NCBI RefSeq assembly: GCF_022539505.1
Contig: NC_061510.1
Coordinates: forward strand, 264,563,687-264,627,686
From: Lolium rigidum
Lineage: Eukaryota > Streptophyta > Magnoliopsida > Poales > Poaceae
Direction: 5' to 3'
Length of the DNA stretch: 64,000 nt
Positions 23,697 to 35,723 of the stretch are shown in pieces. The position numbers were made by a program, and so were the translations under genes. Under the pieces are notes generated by a model. It saw only the letters and a program-made list of their open reading frames with translations. It searched no databases and was not told the origin of the DNA. The first letter of the stretch is position 1; each line of letters begins with the position of its first letter.

Positions 23697-24049
23697 GCCG
23701 CGCGACGGCGCGCAGAGTACGACCACGATGACGGCGGGCCGGCGTGGGATCCGGAGACCCAGCCGCCGGACATTACCGAGGAGGAGGCCATTGCCATGGC
23801 ACTGGCCAACAGCGAGCGCGACGAGCTCAACGAGCTCGCTTTGTGGGACGGGCTCGCAATCCAGCTCCGCGAGTCCGCGCTGCTGCAGGGTAGGCCGGCG
23901 ACTCCCCCGGCCACACCGACGCGTTCCAGCGACCGCGCTCCGGCTGCTGCTCCGGCCTGGGATCCCTGGCCACCTTCACCACAGCCTCCTGCGCAGGCGA
24001 AGGCCTGGCCGCAGTTGCCGCAGCCTGCCCTACCTCCTCCACCGCCGGC
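23697..24049 (+). pseudogene. Orphan ORF fragment carried by the MULE (continues at 27437)
   Basis: The frame is open from about 23697. It reads EYDHDDGGPAWDPETQPPDI, then TEEEAIAMALANSERDELNE and LALWDGLAIQLRESALLQG, followed by a Pro/Ala-rich tail (PPSPQPPAQAK, LPQPALPPPPPA). It is interrupted at 24049 by the gypsy LTR. After the LTR the same frame resumes at 27437, where it meets a TGA and then reads TPEFIDLVSNDD to about 27480. Acidic and helical in the middle, Pro-rich at the end; I do not recognise the family. It may be the C-terminal exon of a transposon-borne or captured gene. No start codon or upstream exon is evident. Confidence 0.5.
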
Positions 24050-25119
24050 TGATGGCGTGTAAGCACACGTCCGTTGGGAACCCCAAGAGGAAGGTGTAAT
24101 GCGTACAGCAGCAAGTTTCCCTCAGAAAGAAACCAAGGTTTATCGAACCAGGAGGAGCCAAGAAGCACGTTGAAGGTTGATGGCAGCGGGATGTAGTGCG
24201 GCGCAACACCAGGGATTCCGGCGCCAACGTGGAACCTGCACAACACAACCAAATTATTTTGCCCCAACGAAACAGTGAGGTTGTCAATCTCACCGGCTTG
24301 CTGTAACAAAGGATCAGATGTATAGTGTGGATGATGATTGTTTGCAGAAAACAGTAGAACAAGTATTGCAAGAGATTGTATTCAATGTAAAAGAATGGAC
24401 CGAGGTCCACAGCTCACTAGAGGTGTCTCTCCCATAAGATAAACAAGCATGTTGGGTGAACAAACTACAGTCGGGCAATTGACAAATAGAGAGGGCATGA
24501 CCATGCACATACATGATATGATGAGTATAGTGAGATTTAATTGGGCATTACGACAAAGTACATAGACCGCTATCCAGCATGCATCTATGTCTAAAAAGTC
24601 CACCTTCAGAGTTATCATCCGAACCCTTCCAGCATTAAGTTGCAAACAACAGATAATTGCATTAAGTATGGTGCGTAATGTAATCAATAACTACATCCTC
24701 TGGACATAGCATCAATGTTTTATCCCTAGTGGCAACAAAGACATCCACAACCTTAGAACTTTCCGTCACCGTCCCGCATTTAATGGAGGCATGAACCCAC
24801 TATCGAGCATAAATACTCCCTCTTGGAGTTAAGAGTAAAAACTTGGCCGGAGCCTCTACTAATAACGGAGAGCATGCAAGATCATAAACAACACATAGGT
24901 AATAGATTGATAATCAACATAACATAGTATTCTCTATCCATCGAATCCCGACAAACACAACATATAGAATTACGTATAGATGATCTTGATCATGTTAGGC
25001 AGCTCACAAGATCCGACAATGAAGCACATGAGGAGAAGACGACCATCTAGCTACTGCTATGGATCCATAGTCCAGGGGTGAACTACTCACTCATCACTCC
25101 GGAGGCGACCATGGCGGTG

Positions 25120-25397
25120 AAGAGCTCGGTGTGGTTCCTAGTGCATTGGACTCATTAATCATTTACTGTGATAACATGGGTGCCATCGCCAATGCACAAG
25201 AGCCAAGGTCACACAAGAGGCTGAAGCATATCAAGCTGCGTTACCACTTGATTCGCGAGTACATCGAAGATGGAGAAGTAAAGATTTGCAAAGTACACAC
25301 TGATCTGAATGTAGCAGATCCGTTGACTAAAGCTCTCCCTAGGGCAAAGCATGACCAACACCAAAATGCCATGGGTGTTAGGTATATTACAATGTAA
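25120..25397 (+). pseudogene. copia RNase H C-terminal fragment
   Basis: The frame reads ELGVVPSALDSL, YCDNMGAIANAQEPRSHKRL, KHIKLRYHLIREYIEDGEV and then HTDLNVADPLTKALPRAKHD, ending ...GVRYITM at 25397. This is the conserved end of the Ty1-copia polyprotein: the YCDN and ADxLTK motifs of RNase H. The reading frame is intact over the fragment, suggesting a fairly young source copy. It lies 33 bp before the LTR, as is normal for the end of pol. Confidence 0.85.
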
Positions 25398-25430
25398 TCT
25401 AGATTATTGACTCTAGTGCAAGTGGGAGAT

Positions 25431-27211
25431 CGAAGGAGATATGCCCTAGAGGCAATAATAAAGTGGTTTTTATTTATATCTCTATGTTTATGATAAATGT
25501 TTATATGTCATGCTATAATTGTATTAACCGAAACATTAGTACATGTGTGATATGTAGACAACAAGAAGTCCCTAGTATGCCTCTTAAACTAGCTTGTTGA
25601 TTAATGGATGATTAGTTTCATAATCATGAACATTGGATGTTATTAATAACAAGGTTATATCATTATATGAATGATGTAATGGACACACCCAATTAAGCGT
25701 AGCATAAGATCTCGTCATTAAGTTATTTGCTATAAGCTTTCGATACATAGTTACCTAGTCCTTATGACCATGAGATCATGTAAATCACTTATACCGGAAA
25801 GGTACTTTGATTACATCAAACACCACTCGCGTAAATGGGTGGCTATAAAGGTGGGATTAAGTATCCGGAAAGTATGAGTTGAGGCATATGGATCAACAAG
25901 TGGGATTTGTCCATCCCGATGACGGATAGATATACTCCGGGCCCTCTCGGTGGAATGTCGTCTAATGTCTTGCAAGCATATGAATGAGTTCATAAGAGAC
26001 CACATACCACGGTACGAGTAAAGAGTACTTGTCAGAGACGAGGTTGAACAAGGTATGGAGTGATACCGAAGATCAAACCTCGGACAAGTAAAATATCGCG
26101 TGACAAAAGGAATTGGTATCGTATGTGAATGGTTCATTCGATCACTAAGTCATCGTTGAATATGTGGGAGCCATTATGGATCTCCGGATCCCGCTATTGG
26201 TTATTGGTCGGAGTGAGTACTCAACCATGTCCGCATAGTTCACGAACCGTAGGGTGACACACTTAAAGTTGGATGTTGAAATGGTAGTACTTGAATATGG
26301 AATGGAGTTGGAATATTTGTTCGGAGTCCCGGATGAGATCCCGGACATCACGAGGAGTTCCGGAATGGTCCGGAGAATAAGATTCATATATAGGATGTCA
26401 TTTTATGTGAATAAAATGTCGCGGAAGGTTCTATGGAAGGTTCTAGAAGGTTCTAGAAAAGTCCGGAAGAAACCACCAAGGAAGGTGGAGTCCACATGGG
26501 ACTCCACCTCCATGGCCGGCCAACCCTAGTGGGGGAGGAGTCCCAAGTGGACTCCCCTTAGGGGGCCGGCCACCCCCCATATGGGAGGTGGAACTCCCAC
26601 CTTGGTGGGAGTCCTAGCTAGGCTAGGTTTCCCCTCCCTATGGAAGGTTTTTGGTTCGGGTCTTATTCGAAGACTTGGAGACCAACTCTTGGGGATCCAC
26701 CTATATAATGAGGGGCATAGGGAGGGGGCCGGCCAAACCAAAGCCACAACCTGGCCGCCCCCCTTGAGTGGCCGGCCACCCCCTCCCAAACCCTAGCCGC
26801 CCCCCTCTCCTCCATAGCTCCCGCGTGCTTTAGCGAAGCTCCGCCGGATTTCTCCACCGCCACCGACACCACGCCGTCGTGCTGTCGGATTCAAGAGGAG
26901 CTACTACTTCGCTGCCCGCTGGAACGGGAGGTGGACGTCGTCTTCATCAACAACCGAACGTGTGACCGAGCACGGAGGTGCTGCCCGTTCGTGGCGCCGG
27001 AACCGATCGTGATCAAGATCTTCTACGCGCTTTGCAAGCGGCAAGTGAACGTCTACCGCAGCAACAAGAGCCTCATCTTGTAGGCTTTGGAATCTCTTCA
27101 AGGGTAAGACTCGATACCCCCTCGTTGCTACCGTCTTCTAGATTGCATCTTGGCTTGGATTGCGTGTTCGCGGTAGGAAATTTTTTGTTTTCTATGCAAC
27201 GTTATCCTACA
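25431..27211 (+). mobile_element. copia 3' LTR
   Basis: 1781 bp and highly similar (inverted) to 15823-17620. It includes a TATATAATGAGGGGC-type promoter near 26702-26716 and a GGCCGGCCA-rich segment upstream of it. Confidence 0.9.
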
Positions 27212-28084
27212 AATAGGCCCCTGGGCGTTGATTTCGTCCAATTCCGAGAATATTTCCTTACTAGGATTTCTGAAACCAAAAACAGCAGAAAACAACAACT
27301 GGCTCTTCGGCATCTCGTTAATAGGTTAGTGCCGGAAAATGCATAAATACGACATATAATGTGTATAAAACATGTAGATATCATCAATAATGTGGCATGG
27401 AACATAAGAAATTATCGATACGTCGGAGACGTATCACCGGCGTACCAGCTTCCATGACCAACGCCGGAGTTCATCGACCTCGTCAGCAACGACGATCAGT
27501 ATGCAGTACCTAGGTTTTGTATGGCCTTTGTATGTTTTTTATTAATGTAAACTATGACTTTATGAATGAGAAAAAAAATTATGCGTCATTTCGCTGGAGC
27601 CACCCCACGACAAACAGTTCGCGCGGACGATTTCGACCATTTCGGCGTCCTTACCCTACGATGATAACTTCAGTTTCCGGATGCACGGCGGCGGTGCCAG
27701 CTGTGGTCACCACTGCTGTCTCCGCCTCACGTGTTGAATACTTGCCGGCGTCCGACGTACCGATTCCGGCCAGATGAAAACCTTCGAAACTTGCAGCTAG
27801 CTAGATCGATTAATACTAGTACCAAAAGCAGTGTACGAACTTGCACAAGCACATACACGCGATCAGATTTGCCATAGTAGACCCGTCTCGAGCATGTTTT
27901 TTTCTTATTGCTTCACGCGATTGGGATACAGCGGTAGTTAATTGTACTGTATTGAGGACCGGACCGTATATGGACGTACCTAGCGAGATTGGGGACTGTA
28001 GTGATGCATTTTCTGAGTTCAAGGACCGTTTCAGACATAGCCAACAACTTCAAGGACTGTAGATGCATTTCACTCTTTTATTAA

Positions 28085-29213
28085 GGATAATTGGTTTCGT
28101 GTTCCACATAGGTTACAGTAGTACTAATCAGTTTTGCCCAACTCTCAAAACACTTTATTTTTCCCCTCCTCGCTCTAGCCCAGACTCGCAAATAACCAGA
28201 CAATGTGTTTTCGTCGAGTCAAAGCCTTTGAATGTTTGCCCGCTCATAAACTGATATGAGTGGGACCGAGAAGCCCTTATATGTGGATTAGGAGACTTGG
28301 ACATCGATAAAATAGCAAATAGCTGGTAGCGGGACCAAAACACCATTATAAGTGGGACCATGGCGTGGACATTTACAGGCTGGACCACGAGACGCCCACC
28401 ATCAGATCTAAATCTAAAGGCTACTATGAATTTACTTTATTTTTGAGGAAAAGTAAATTCATAGTGATTATTGGTGGGACTATGAATTTACTGAAGCATT
28501 CCAATCAACAATGATTTTTTATTACAACAAAAAGTAGTAATGATTTGCACTCTTAATTTTGGAATAACGACAACATTTCTACTGATCACATAGTTCATTA
28601 CAACAATTACTAACTAATTCCACCCTAATACTTATTATTCTCACCATTGTCGCCGCGATGCTTCTCTCTATGAACCATAGATCTCGCATCAATCTCTTCT
28701 CTCTACAAACCATAGATCTTGCAACACTCCGCGGTATCCACTACGAAAAATAGATCCCATCCCTATATCTCCGCACCTGTCACTATGCTCAAGAGTTGAT
28801 TGTTAAACTTGGTCGTTACCTCCCGATATGCTTAAGGAGCGCTGGCGCCGGAGTCCTCCACTGGTGTGCCCCTTATGCGGGTATGTTCTTCATCCCTCTT
28901 GTTCTTCGCGCTTCATCTCGTTCTTCGTGCTTTATCTTGTTATTCTTTCTCTTCTTTAATCATCTCATCTCTTGTCAGATCCGCCAGGAGGCCGGTCAAC
29001 TTGTGTCGGCCAGAGGATGTTGTGCAGATCGGTCGCGAGGTTGTCAACTTGTGATGCCGTGCAGATCGCTGACAAGGGTACCTGCACCGTGAAGATCTTC
29101 CAATCCTGACATGATAGTGTTGTGGAGAAGACAGATGTGTCCAAGGCCTACAAATGCAACTAGGAGCTTTTTCCTAAATATGTTTTGCTTTGTAGTTAGG
29201 TGACTATATGCAC
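28085..29213. other. Unassigned intergenic DNA with a short perfect hairpin
   Basis: GTGGGACC recurs at about 28260, 28352 and 28471. No frame carries a known domain; short open frames near 28796-29092 have no coding signature that I recognise. Confidence 0.3.
28424..28464. repeat. Perfect 15-bp inverted repeat (hairpin)
   Basis: CTATGAATTTACTTT (28424-28438) and its exact reverse complement (28450-28464) are separated by an 11-nt loop. The phrase CTATGAATTTACT occurs a third time at about 28480. Confidence 0.85.
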
Positions 29214-29455
29214 TACCACCATTTCAATGTTTAAGGCTTATATTATTTTTAGAAAGTCAAACTATTTAGTTTTTACAAAAAATCATTAAAATATATAGAA
29301 AATGCAAAATCAATATCATTAATAGATAATAAAATATGTTTTCATATGGTATCTATAAAATATTATATTTACGGATAGATTTTTCTAAAAAATTGATCAA
29401 ACTTTACTTGGTTTGACTTTTAAAAAATATAAGACTTAATCTTTGGAATGGATAT
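29214..29455. mobile_element. Stowaway-like MITE
   Basis: The left end CCATTTCAATGTTTAAGGCT...AGAAAGTCAAAC matches the reverse complement of the right end CCATTCCAAAGATTAAGTCT...AAAAGTCAAAC over about 45 bp. The AT-rich centre lacks coding. This is the structure of the abundant grass mariner-derived MITEs that carry 'AGTCAAAC' in their arms. Confidence 0.7.
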
Positions 29456-29460
29456 ATTAT

Positions 29461-30043
29461 CACTAGTAGGGAAAAAACTATAGGAGCTCGACTAATGGCA
29501 GCGAGCACTTGCCAGCGCACGCGGATGCTCTTAAAAAAAAGCGAGCCGAAAAAGAACACGCGAAGTGGCAGCGAGCGGCAAGATATTGCACGCGACTAGT
29601 AAGTGGGTCCCGCCTGCGCCTGAGCTAAGAACTTATCCGTAGCGTGCGACACTGCTGGCACGCGAGTAGTACGATCTTATTAGCCGCGTACCCCGTCGGC
29701 CGCATGCTGCAACAAGTTCACGACAGAGTGGAGCGATTTGTAATAGAAGCGTACACCTGTGTGGCCTGGTACTATTATATTGACTTAAACCGAAAATCCC
29801 ATATGCGCATTTCAGTTTCCCCCTCCCGGCCAATTCACAAATCTGCCGCGCCTCGCCAATCTCTCTGGACGATCACGCACACCGCGCCTCTGACCCCCGC
29901 CGCTCCGCGCCTCGCCGTCGCTGGGCACCGACCGCGCCTCGCCTCCTTGCCGCCGACCACGCCGCGCCATGCCGCGCTCCCTCACCTATCCCCACCCGGT
30001 ATGCACTACCGATGTCTACACACGCTTCTATTATTGTAGACAG
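29461..30043 (+). mobile_element. Possible CACTA left terminus with subterminal repeats
   Basis: CACTAGTAGGGAAAA at 29461 fits the CACTA 5' consensus. Short motifs recur just inside: GGCAGCGAGC at about 29498 and 29568, and AGCGAGCC nearby. A GC-rich leader-like segment (29820-30000) follows. No matching CCCTACTAGTG end was seen before the next insertion, so it is truncated or interrupted. Confidence 0.4.
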
Positions 30044-33000
30044 TGTTGAGCCTCCAAATGCAGAGGTTTGTAGTACAGACGCAAGCTTCCCTTAAGTGGA
30101 TCACCCAAGGTTTATCAAACTTAGGGAGGTAGAGAACAAATTTATCCCTCTCAAACAATCCTGCAATTATGATACAAGAAGTCTCTTTTGTCCCCAACAC
30201 ATCCAATACACTTGTCATGTGTATAGGTGCACTAGTTCGGCGAAGAGATAGTGAAATATGGATGATTATAAGTAGTAATTACAATCTGAAATAAAAAATG
30301 CCAGTAGGCAGACATGTAGCAGGACTGGTTGTAAATGGTGTTTCAATGCTTGGAAACAAGGCCTAGAGATCATACTTTCAGTAGTGGACACTCTCAACAA
30401 TGATACCATAATTGAATACAAAGATATTATCAGTTCACTATGCTATTCTGAACCACTCTCCGGTTTGATAATAAACACAAATTCATTATGTAGGTTTGCA
30501 TAAGCATTTCTTAAAGTTCGCATTCCCAATCTATGGACACCCCACGCTGTCACTTTGAGCATACAAAGATGGTACTAACTAGTCACCACAATTCATAAGT
30601 ATTTCTATAAATTAAGCATAAGAAACAAACACGGTGTGCAAGCTTTCGCCTTCACACCGTTGGACAAGGTGTCCCCGGAGTTCACATAATAAAACCACTT
30701 GAGTAGCTCAATAGTTGAAGATTAACATCTATTTATTCAATTAGATTACAAAGCTCATGATCACATAAAGATCATACATGGAGAGATAGATAGACCACAT
30801 AGCTACCAGTAAAGCTCTCAGCCTCGGGGGAGAACTACTCACTCCTCATCATGGGAGTAAGCAATTGTGATGAAGATGGCGGTGTATTCGATGGAGATGG
30901 TCCGGGGGCAATTCCCCATCCCGGCAGGGTGCCGGAACAGAGAATTTTGTCCCCCGGATCTTGTCTTCGGCGGCGGCAGAGCTACATAACTTTTCGTGGA
31001 TGGAGGCTTATTCCTTTAGGGTTCACGCGTCGGGAGGCTTCTTATAGGAGGAAGGGCGAGGTCGGTGGAGGCCAGGGGGGCCCACACCACCCCTTGGCAC
31101 GGGCCAAGGCTAGACCGCGCCTAGGGTAGGTTTGGCCGCCCTTTGGCCTTTCTCCGTCTCCCCTCTGGACTCTGTCTTCGTTACGGTAAAATATTTACTT
31201 CGACTTTTGTTTCGTTCAATTCCGAGAATATTTTAGATACAACTTTTCTGAAATATAAAACAGCAGAAAATAGGAAACTGACATTGTGGCATCTTGTTAA
31301 TAGGTTAGTGCCAGAAAATGTATAAAAGTGCAACGAACTGTGAGCAAAACATATACAAATTGGTGTAGAACAAGCATGGAGCATCAAAAATTATAGATAC
31401 GTTTGCAACGTATCAGCATCCCCAAGCTTAACTCCTGCTCGTCCTCGAGTAGGTAAGTGATAAAAAAATAATTTTTGAGGTGACATGCAGCCAACACAAT
31501 CTTGATCAAGTTATTATAAAGCATTGTAAGCTGGGATCAAAGTACTCCAAACATAGGCATGATAGATATAATTCAAACAATAGAACTTAGCAACTATGTT
31601 ATAACATGAGAAGTAACTCAAACAAAAGATCTTGAATAATTGTGCACTGAAAGCAACTGTTTGTTTATGAGCATAGAGAAAACATATCAAAGTGGTACTC
31701 AATATGTCCTTTATGAAGTAGCAAAACATAAATGCTAGGACACCTTTAAAGTTCAAAGGGTGACTAGATACAAGTAATCTAAGAACAAGCAATACCATAA
31801 CCATGAATCAATCAATAATAAAATTTGGGACTATGCACATTATACTCAGAATGACAACTGTGCTCTCTTAATTTGTGCAAAAGGTAAGAAGATGAAGACT
31901 CAAAATAAAAGTAAAAGAAAGGTCCTTCATAGAAGGAAGCAAGATTAACAAGTTTTATAAACCTTCCAAAAAGTATGGTACTCATTAGTTTTGAGCTCTC
32001 ATTACCCCTATCATAAACATCTTGAATGGTTAAAGTTAATGTGAGGGCAAATATGAGTTATATGCTTGAAAAATCACAAGTTGAAAATCTCGTGCCCCTT
32101 GAATGTGAGTACCTAAACTTCATGCTACTCAAGTTAGGTCCCAAGTAAGTTCTTGTCATTGTAAGTATACATGTATCATTGAGAACGCCAACGGGGTACC
32201 TCCTACCCCATGATATAGGAGCATTCCCATACCAAAATGACAAGACAAACAGATAATGAGCACCTCAGCAATCCTTTTATTTACTATGGGTATAGCTTTT
32301 TATTGAAGATGCGCCATAGAATGCTCACTATGGTTCGCTGTAAATTTCCACCATGAATGATGCATGGCTTAAGTTGGCCGCCCAGGCGTTTCTCTAACAT
32401 ATATACAAACTCGATGGACTTACAAGTTTTCATTTTATTTCACACTGCTAGGCATCCATAAACAAAAGAACATGATATCAACTAAATAGGAATAAGTGCA
32501 ACGTTGAAAGAGTGCCCCATGAAGCATGGTTGTGCTAACTCCCAACTCGTAATTTGAAAGCCTATAATCTTCATAAGATTGTCACAATGGTTCAGGTTTA
32601 TTAAGTGCAAGAAAGTAAATGTACCATCAAGTTCGTGAGAGCTTTACTAACTAATTTTCTCATGATAAAATTTAATTTGGAAGATAAATAAAAACATGAT
32701 GAATATACTTTGAATAGCAATGATGCTAGTAGGTACATATGGTAGACACAATTGGCAAACTTGGGTTTTTGATGGTTGGATGCACGAGTGGAGCTCATAC
32801 TCAGTACATGCGAAGGCTAGCAAAAGACTGGGAGCGACCAACTAAGAGGGCAATAATGGTCATAATCATGCATAGAGACAAAACATTATTAATCAAAGCA
32901 TAAAGTGATATCACAAGTCAAAACTAAATGATCATAGAGGCTTTAGTTGACTGTTTTTTAGTCATAACATGGTATAAGCATGTGCCAAGTCAACCCAATA

Positions 33001-33885
33001 AAGCATCAAAGGAGAATACCACAATATTATGCTTTGTATGATGGAAACAACACATGATTCTTTCAATAGCACATTATGCACTCTCAGATATTTGAGACCG
33101 GTCATGCTACAACAACAAGTACTAAGCATATGATAAGAATAACATCCAACATGACACGCCACACTCTAGATAAGCTTCCTTTTGCATCACTATAACCATG
33201 AAACATTTTACTCGTCTTCAAAACCAACCAATTTATTTGAAACAACTCTCATAGATAATAATCAATAAATACCAGAGAGATAATCATACCTAACTAAAGA
33301 AAACTAACAAGCTCTGAACAAATAAGAATTGAAAATCAAGAGCTAAATGAAGTATTAGCAAACTAGAACACTCGCAGAACAATAAGAGCGAAAACTAGAG
33401 CGTTCTATGCAATGAAAACGGAGCGTTTCTCTCTCCCACACAAGAATTCTAGGATCCAACCATATGATACAGCAAACAAAAAAAATTAAAAATAAAGAAG
33501 CTCCAAGAATAACACATAACATATGAAGCAATAAAAATATAGCGCATAGAAAGATGACCTGATGCTTTGTTGATGAAGAGGGGATGCCCCAAGCTTTGAC
33601 ACTTGTACCTCTTGGATATTTCTTGGGGTGACATGGGCATCCCCAAGCTTGATCTTTTGTCCATACTTCATCTCATTAGATTCTTCTCTCCCTATACTTG
33701 AAAACTTCCTTCATACAAAACTTCACACAATTCTTATTATCAGCATTAGTGCAATAAAAATAAAAAAAATCCACTTGGATTCACTTCTAACATATGTCAA
33801 AAATCCATTAAAACATTATCTACTGTATCAACTTCTTCAAAAATATCTTTCCTCAAAAGAACTCAAAAAGAAAGAGATTAAGAGG
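30044..33885 (-). mobile_element. Truncated gypsy element: 3' LTR plus 3' non-coding interior
   Basis: On the minus strand the LTR runs from TGATACGTTGCAAACG (31415) back to ...GAGGCTCAACA (30044), 1372 bp. The adjacent interior starts with the polypurine motif whose plus-strand form is GCATCCCCAAGCTTA (31416-31430). The interior to about 33885 is non-coding and colinear with the 3' non-coding part of the element at 34112-42262. It shares a paired 'ccccaagctt' motif near 33590 and 33641. The gag, the PBS and the 5' LTR are absent, so it is truncated at about 33885. Confidence 0.75.
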
Positions 33886-34106
33886 CAAATGCACGGGGAT
33901 CAACGTATCGAGAAGAACGACGGGAAGGGGAAGCTTCTTCGCACGGACGTGACGGGGAGGGGAAGATCTTCGCATGGACGGGGATAATTTGTGTAGGGGT
34001 GGGTGGGGAGTCATGCGGCCGGGCCGCCGAGGTGATAATTAAGGTCGGTAGGTGGTGTTTAATGGAGTTGCGTGTGTAATTTGTCGTGCACAAGGGTGAG
34101 GAATAG
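33886..34106. other. Short unassigned segment between two gypsy elements
   Basis: GC-rich DNA without a recognisable frame. It joins in sequence to 42268 onward if the gypsy element between is removed. Confidence 0.4.
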
Positions 34107-34111
34107 ACGGT

Positions 34112-35707
34112 TGATGGCGTGTATTTCACACGTTCGTTGGGCAACCCCAAGAGGAAGGTATGATGCGCACAACAGCAAGTTTTCCCTCAGAAAGAAACCA
34201 AGGTTTATCGAACCAGGAGGAGCCAAGAAGCACGTTGAAGGTTGATGGCGGCGGGATGTAGTGCGGCGCAACACCGGAGATTCCGGCGCCAACGTGGAAC
34301 CCGCACAACACAACCAAAGTACTTTGCCCCAACGAAACAGATGAGGTTGTCAATCTCACCGGCTTGCTGTAACAAAGGATTAACCGTATTGTGTGGAAGA
34401 TGATTGTTTGCAGAGAAAACAGTAAAAACAAGTATTGCAGCAGATTTGTATTTCAGTATTAAAGAATGGACCGGGGTCCACAGTTCACTAGAGGTGTCTC
34501 TCCCATAAGATAAAAGCATGTTGGGTGAAAAAATTACAGTCGGGCAATTGACAAATAGAGAGGGCATAACAATGCACATACATGGCATGATAAGTATAGT
34601 GAGATTTAATTGGGCATTACGACAAAGTACATAGACCGCCATCCAACCGCATCTATGCCTAAAAAGTCCACCTTCGAGGTTATCGTCCGAACCCCTTCCA
34701 GTATTAAGTTGCAAAGCAACAGACAATTGCATTAAGTATGGTGCGTAATGTAATCAACAACTACATCCTCGGACATAGCGCCAATGTTTTATCCCTAGTG
34801 GCAACAACGCAACACAACCTTAGAACTTTCTGTCACTGTCCCAGGTGTCAATGCAGGCATGAACCCACTATCGAGCATAAATACTCCCTCTTGGAGTAAA
34901 AAGCAAAAACTTGGCCAGAGCCTCTACTAGTAACGGAGAGCATGCAAGATCATAAACAACACATATGTAATAACTTGATAATTAACATAACATGGTATTC
35001 TCTATCCATCGGATCCCGACAAACACAACATATAGAATTACGGATAGATGATCTTGATCATGTTAGGCAGCTCACAAGATCCAACAATGAAGCACAATGA
35101 GGAGAAGACAACCATCTAGCTACCGCTATGGACCCATAGTCCAGGGGTGAACTACTCACTCATCACTCCGGAGGCGACCATGGTGGTGTAGAGTCCTCCG
35201 GGAGATGAATCCCCTCTCCGGCGAGGGTGCCGGAGGAGATCTCCGTAATCCCCCGAGATGGGATCGGCGGCGGCGGCGTCTCGCAAGGTTTTCCGTATCG
35301 TGGTTTTTCGCATCGGGGTTTCGCGACGGAGGCTTTAAGTAGGCGGAAGGGCAGAGTCGGGGGCCGACGAGGGGCCCACACCACGGGCGGCGCGGGCCCC
35401 CTTGGCCGCGCCGCCATGTGGTTTGGCCACCTCGTGGCCCCACTTCGTATGCTCTTCGGTCTTCCGGAAGGTTCGTGGCGAAATAGGCCCCTGGGTCTTT
35501 GTTTCGTCCAATTCCGAGAATATTTCGTTACTAGGATTTACGAAACCAAAAACAGCGAGAAAACATGAACCGGCACTTCGGCATCTTGTTAATAGTTTAG
35601 TTCCGTAAAATGCACGAATATGACATAAAGTGTGCATAAAACATGTAGGTATCATCAATAATATGGCATAGAACATAAGAAATTATCGATACGTCGGAGA
35701 CGTATCA
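34112..35707 (-). mobile_element. 3' LTR of the gag-protease gypsy element
   Basis: 1596 bp, TG...CA bounded on its own strand. It differs from its partner mainly by small indels, many at CAG/CTG sites (see findings). Confidence 0.92.
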
Positions 35708-35708
35708 A

Positions 35709-35723
35709 GCATCCCCAAGCTTA
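35709..35723 (-). other. Polypurine tract next to the 3' LTR
   Basis: Plus-strand GCATCCCCAAGCTTA; on the element strand a purine-rich primer TAAGCTTGGGGATGC directly before the LTR. The identical 15-mer recurs at 37589-37603 and 37647-37661. Confidence 0.7.

Larger units (their letters stand above)
25120..27211 (+). mobile_element. 5'-truncated copia: end of pol plus one LTR
   Basis: It begins abruptly inside the RNase H domain, then has a polypurine tract (AAGTGGGAGAT) and an LTR at 25431-27211. The LTR starts CGAAGGAGATATGCCC, where a C replaces the usual T of TG, and ends ATCCTACA. The 5' LTR, gag, integrase and most of RT are missing, together with about 290 bp of the host gypsy LTR. 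This points to a deletion across the left junction rather than a simple insertion. Confidence 0.85.
24050..27436 (-). mobile_element. Solo gypsy LTR (Athila-like), split by a copia fragment
   Basis: On the minus strand the LTR runs from TGATACGTCTCCGACG (27436) to ...ACGCCATCA (24050). It belongs to the same LTR family as 34112-35707 and 40668-42262. The flanks carry a perfect TSD, CCGGC (24045-24049 and 27437-27441). There is no internal domain, so it is a solo LTR. Relative to the intact LTR at 40668-42262 it lacks about 290 bp around the copia junction (25120/27212). Confidence 0.88.
22476..28075. mobile_element. Mutator-like element (MULE) with 9-bp TSD and nested insertions
   Basis: The left end GAGTGAAATGCATCTA and the right end ...GATGCATTTCACTC form long terminal inverted repeats: about 120 bp, around 85% alike by eye, covering 22476-22595 and 27955-28075. 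Both sides are flanked by the perfect 9-bp duplication TTTTATTAA (22467-22475 and 28076-28084), the hallmark of the Mutator superfamily. No transposase is recognisable. The interior holds GC-rich filler, an orphan ORF fragment and a nested gypsy solo LTR. Without the nested 3387-bp LTR plus its TSD the element would be about 2.2 kb, so it is non-autonomous. Confidence 0.9.

Noticed and set aside
23051..23914. 287-aa minus-strand open frame in the MULE
   Set aside because: It crosses several inverted-repeat ends of small DNA elements and the antisense of the orphan ORF. Composition is Arg/Ser-rich with no domain.
33886..34106. Possible tRNA or small RNA gene in the short GC-rich gap
   Set aside because: No A/B box pair or cloverleaf could be recognised.
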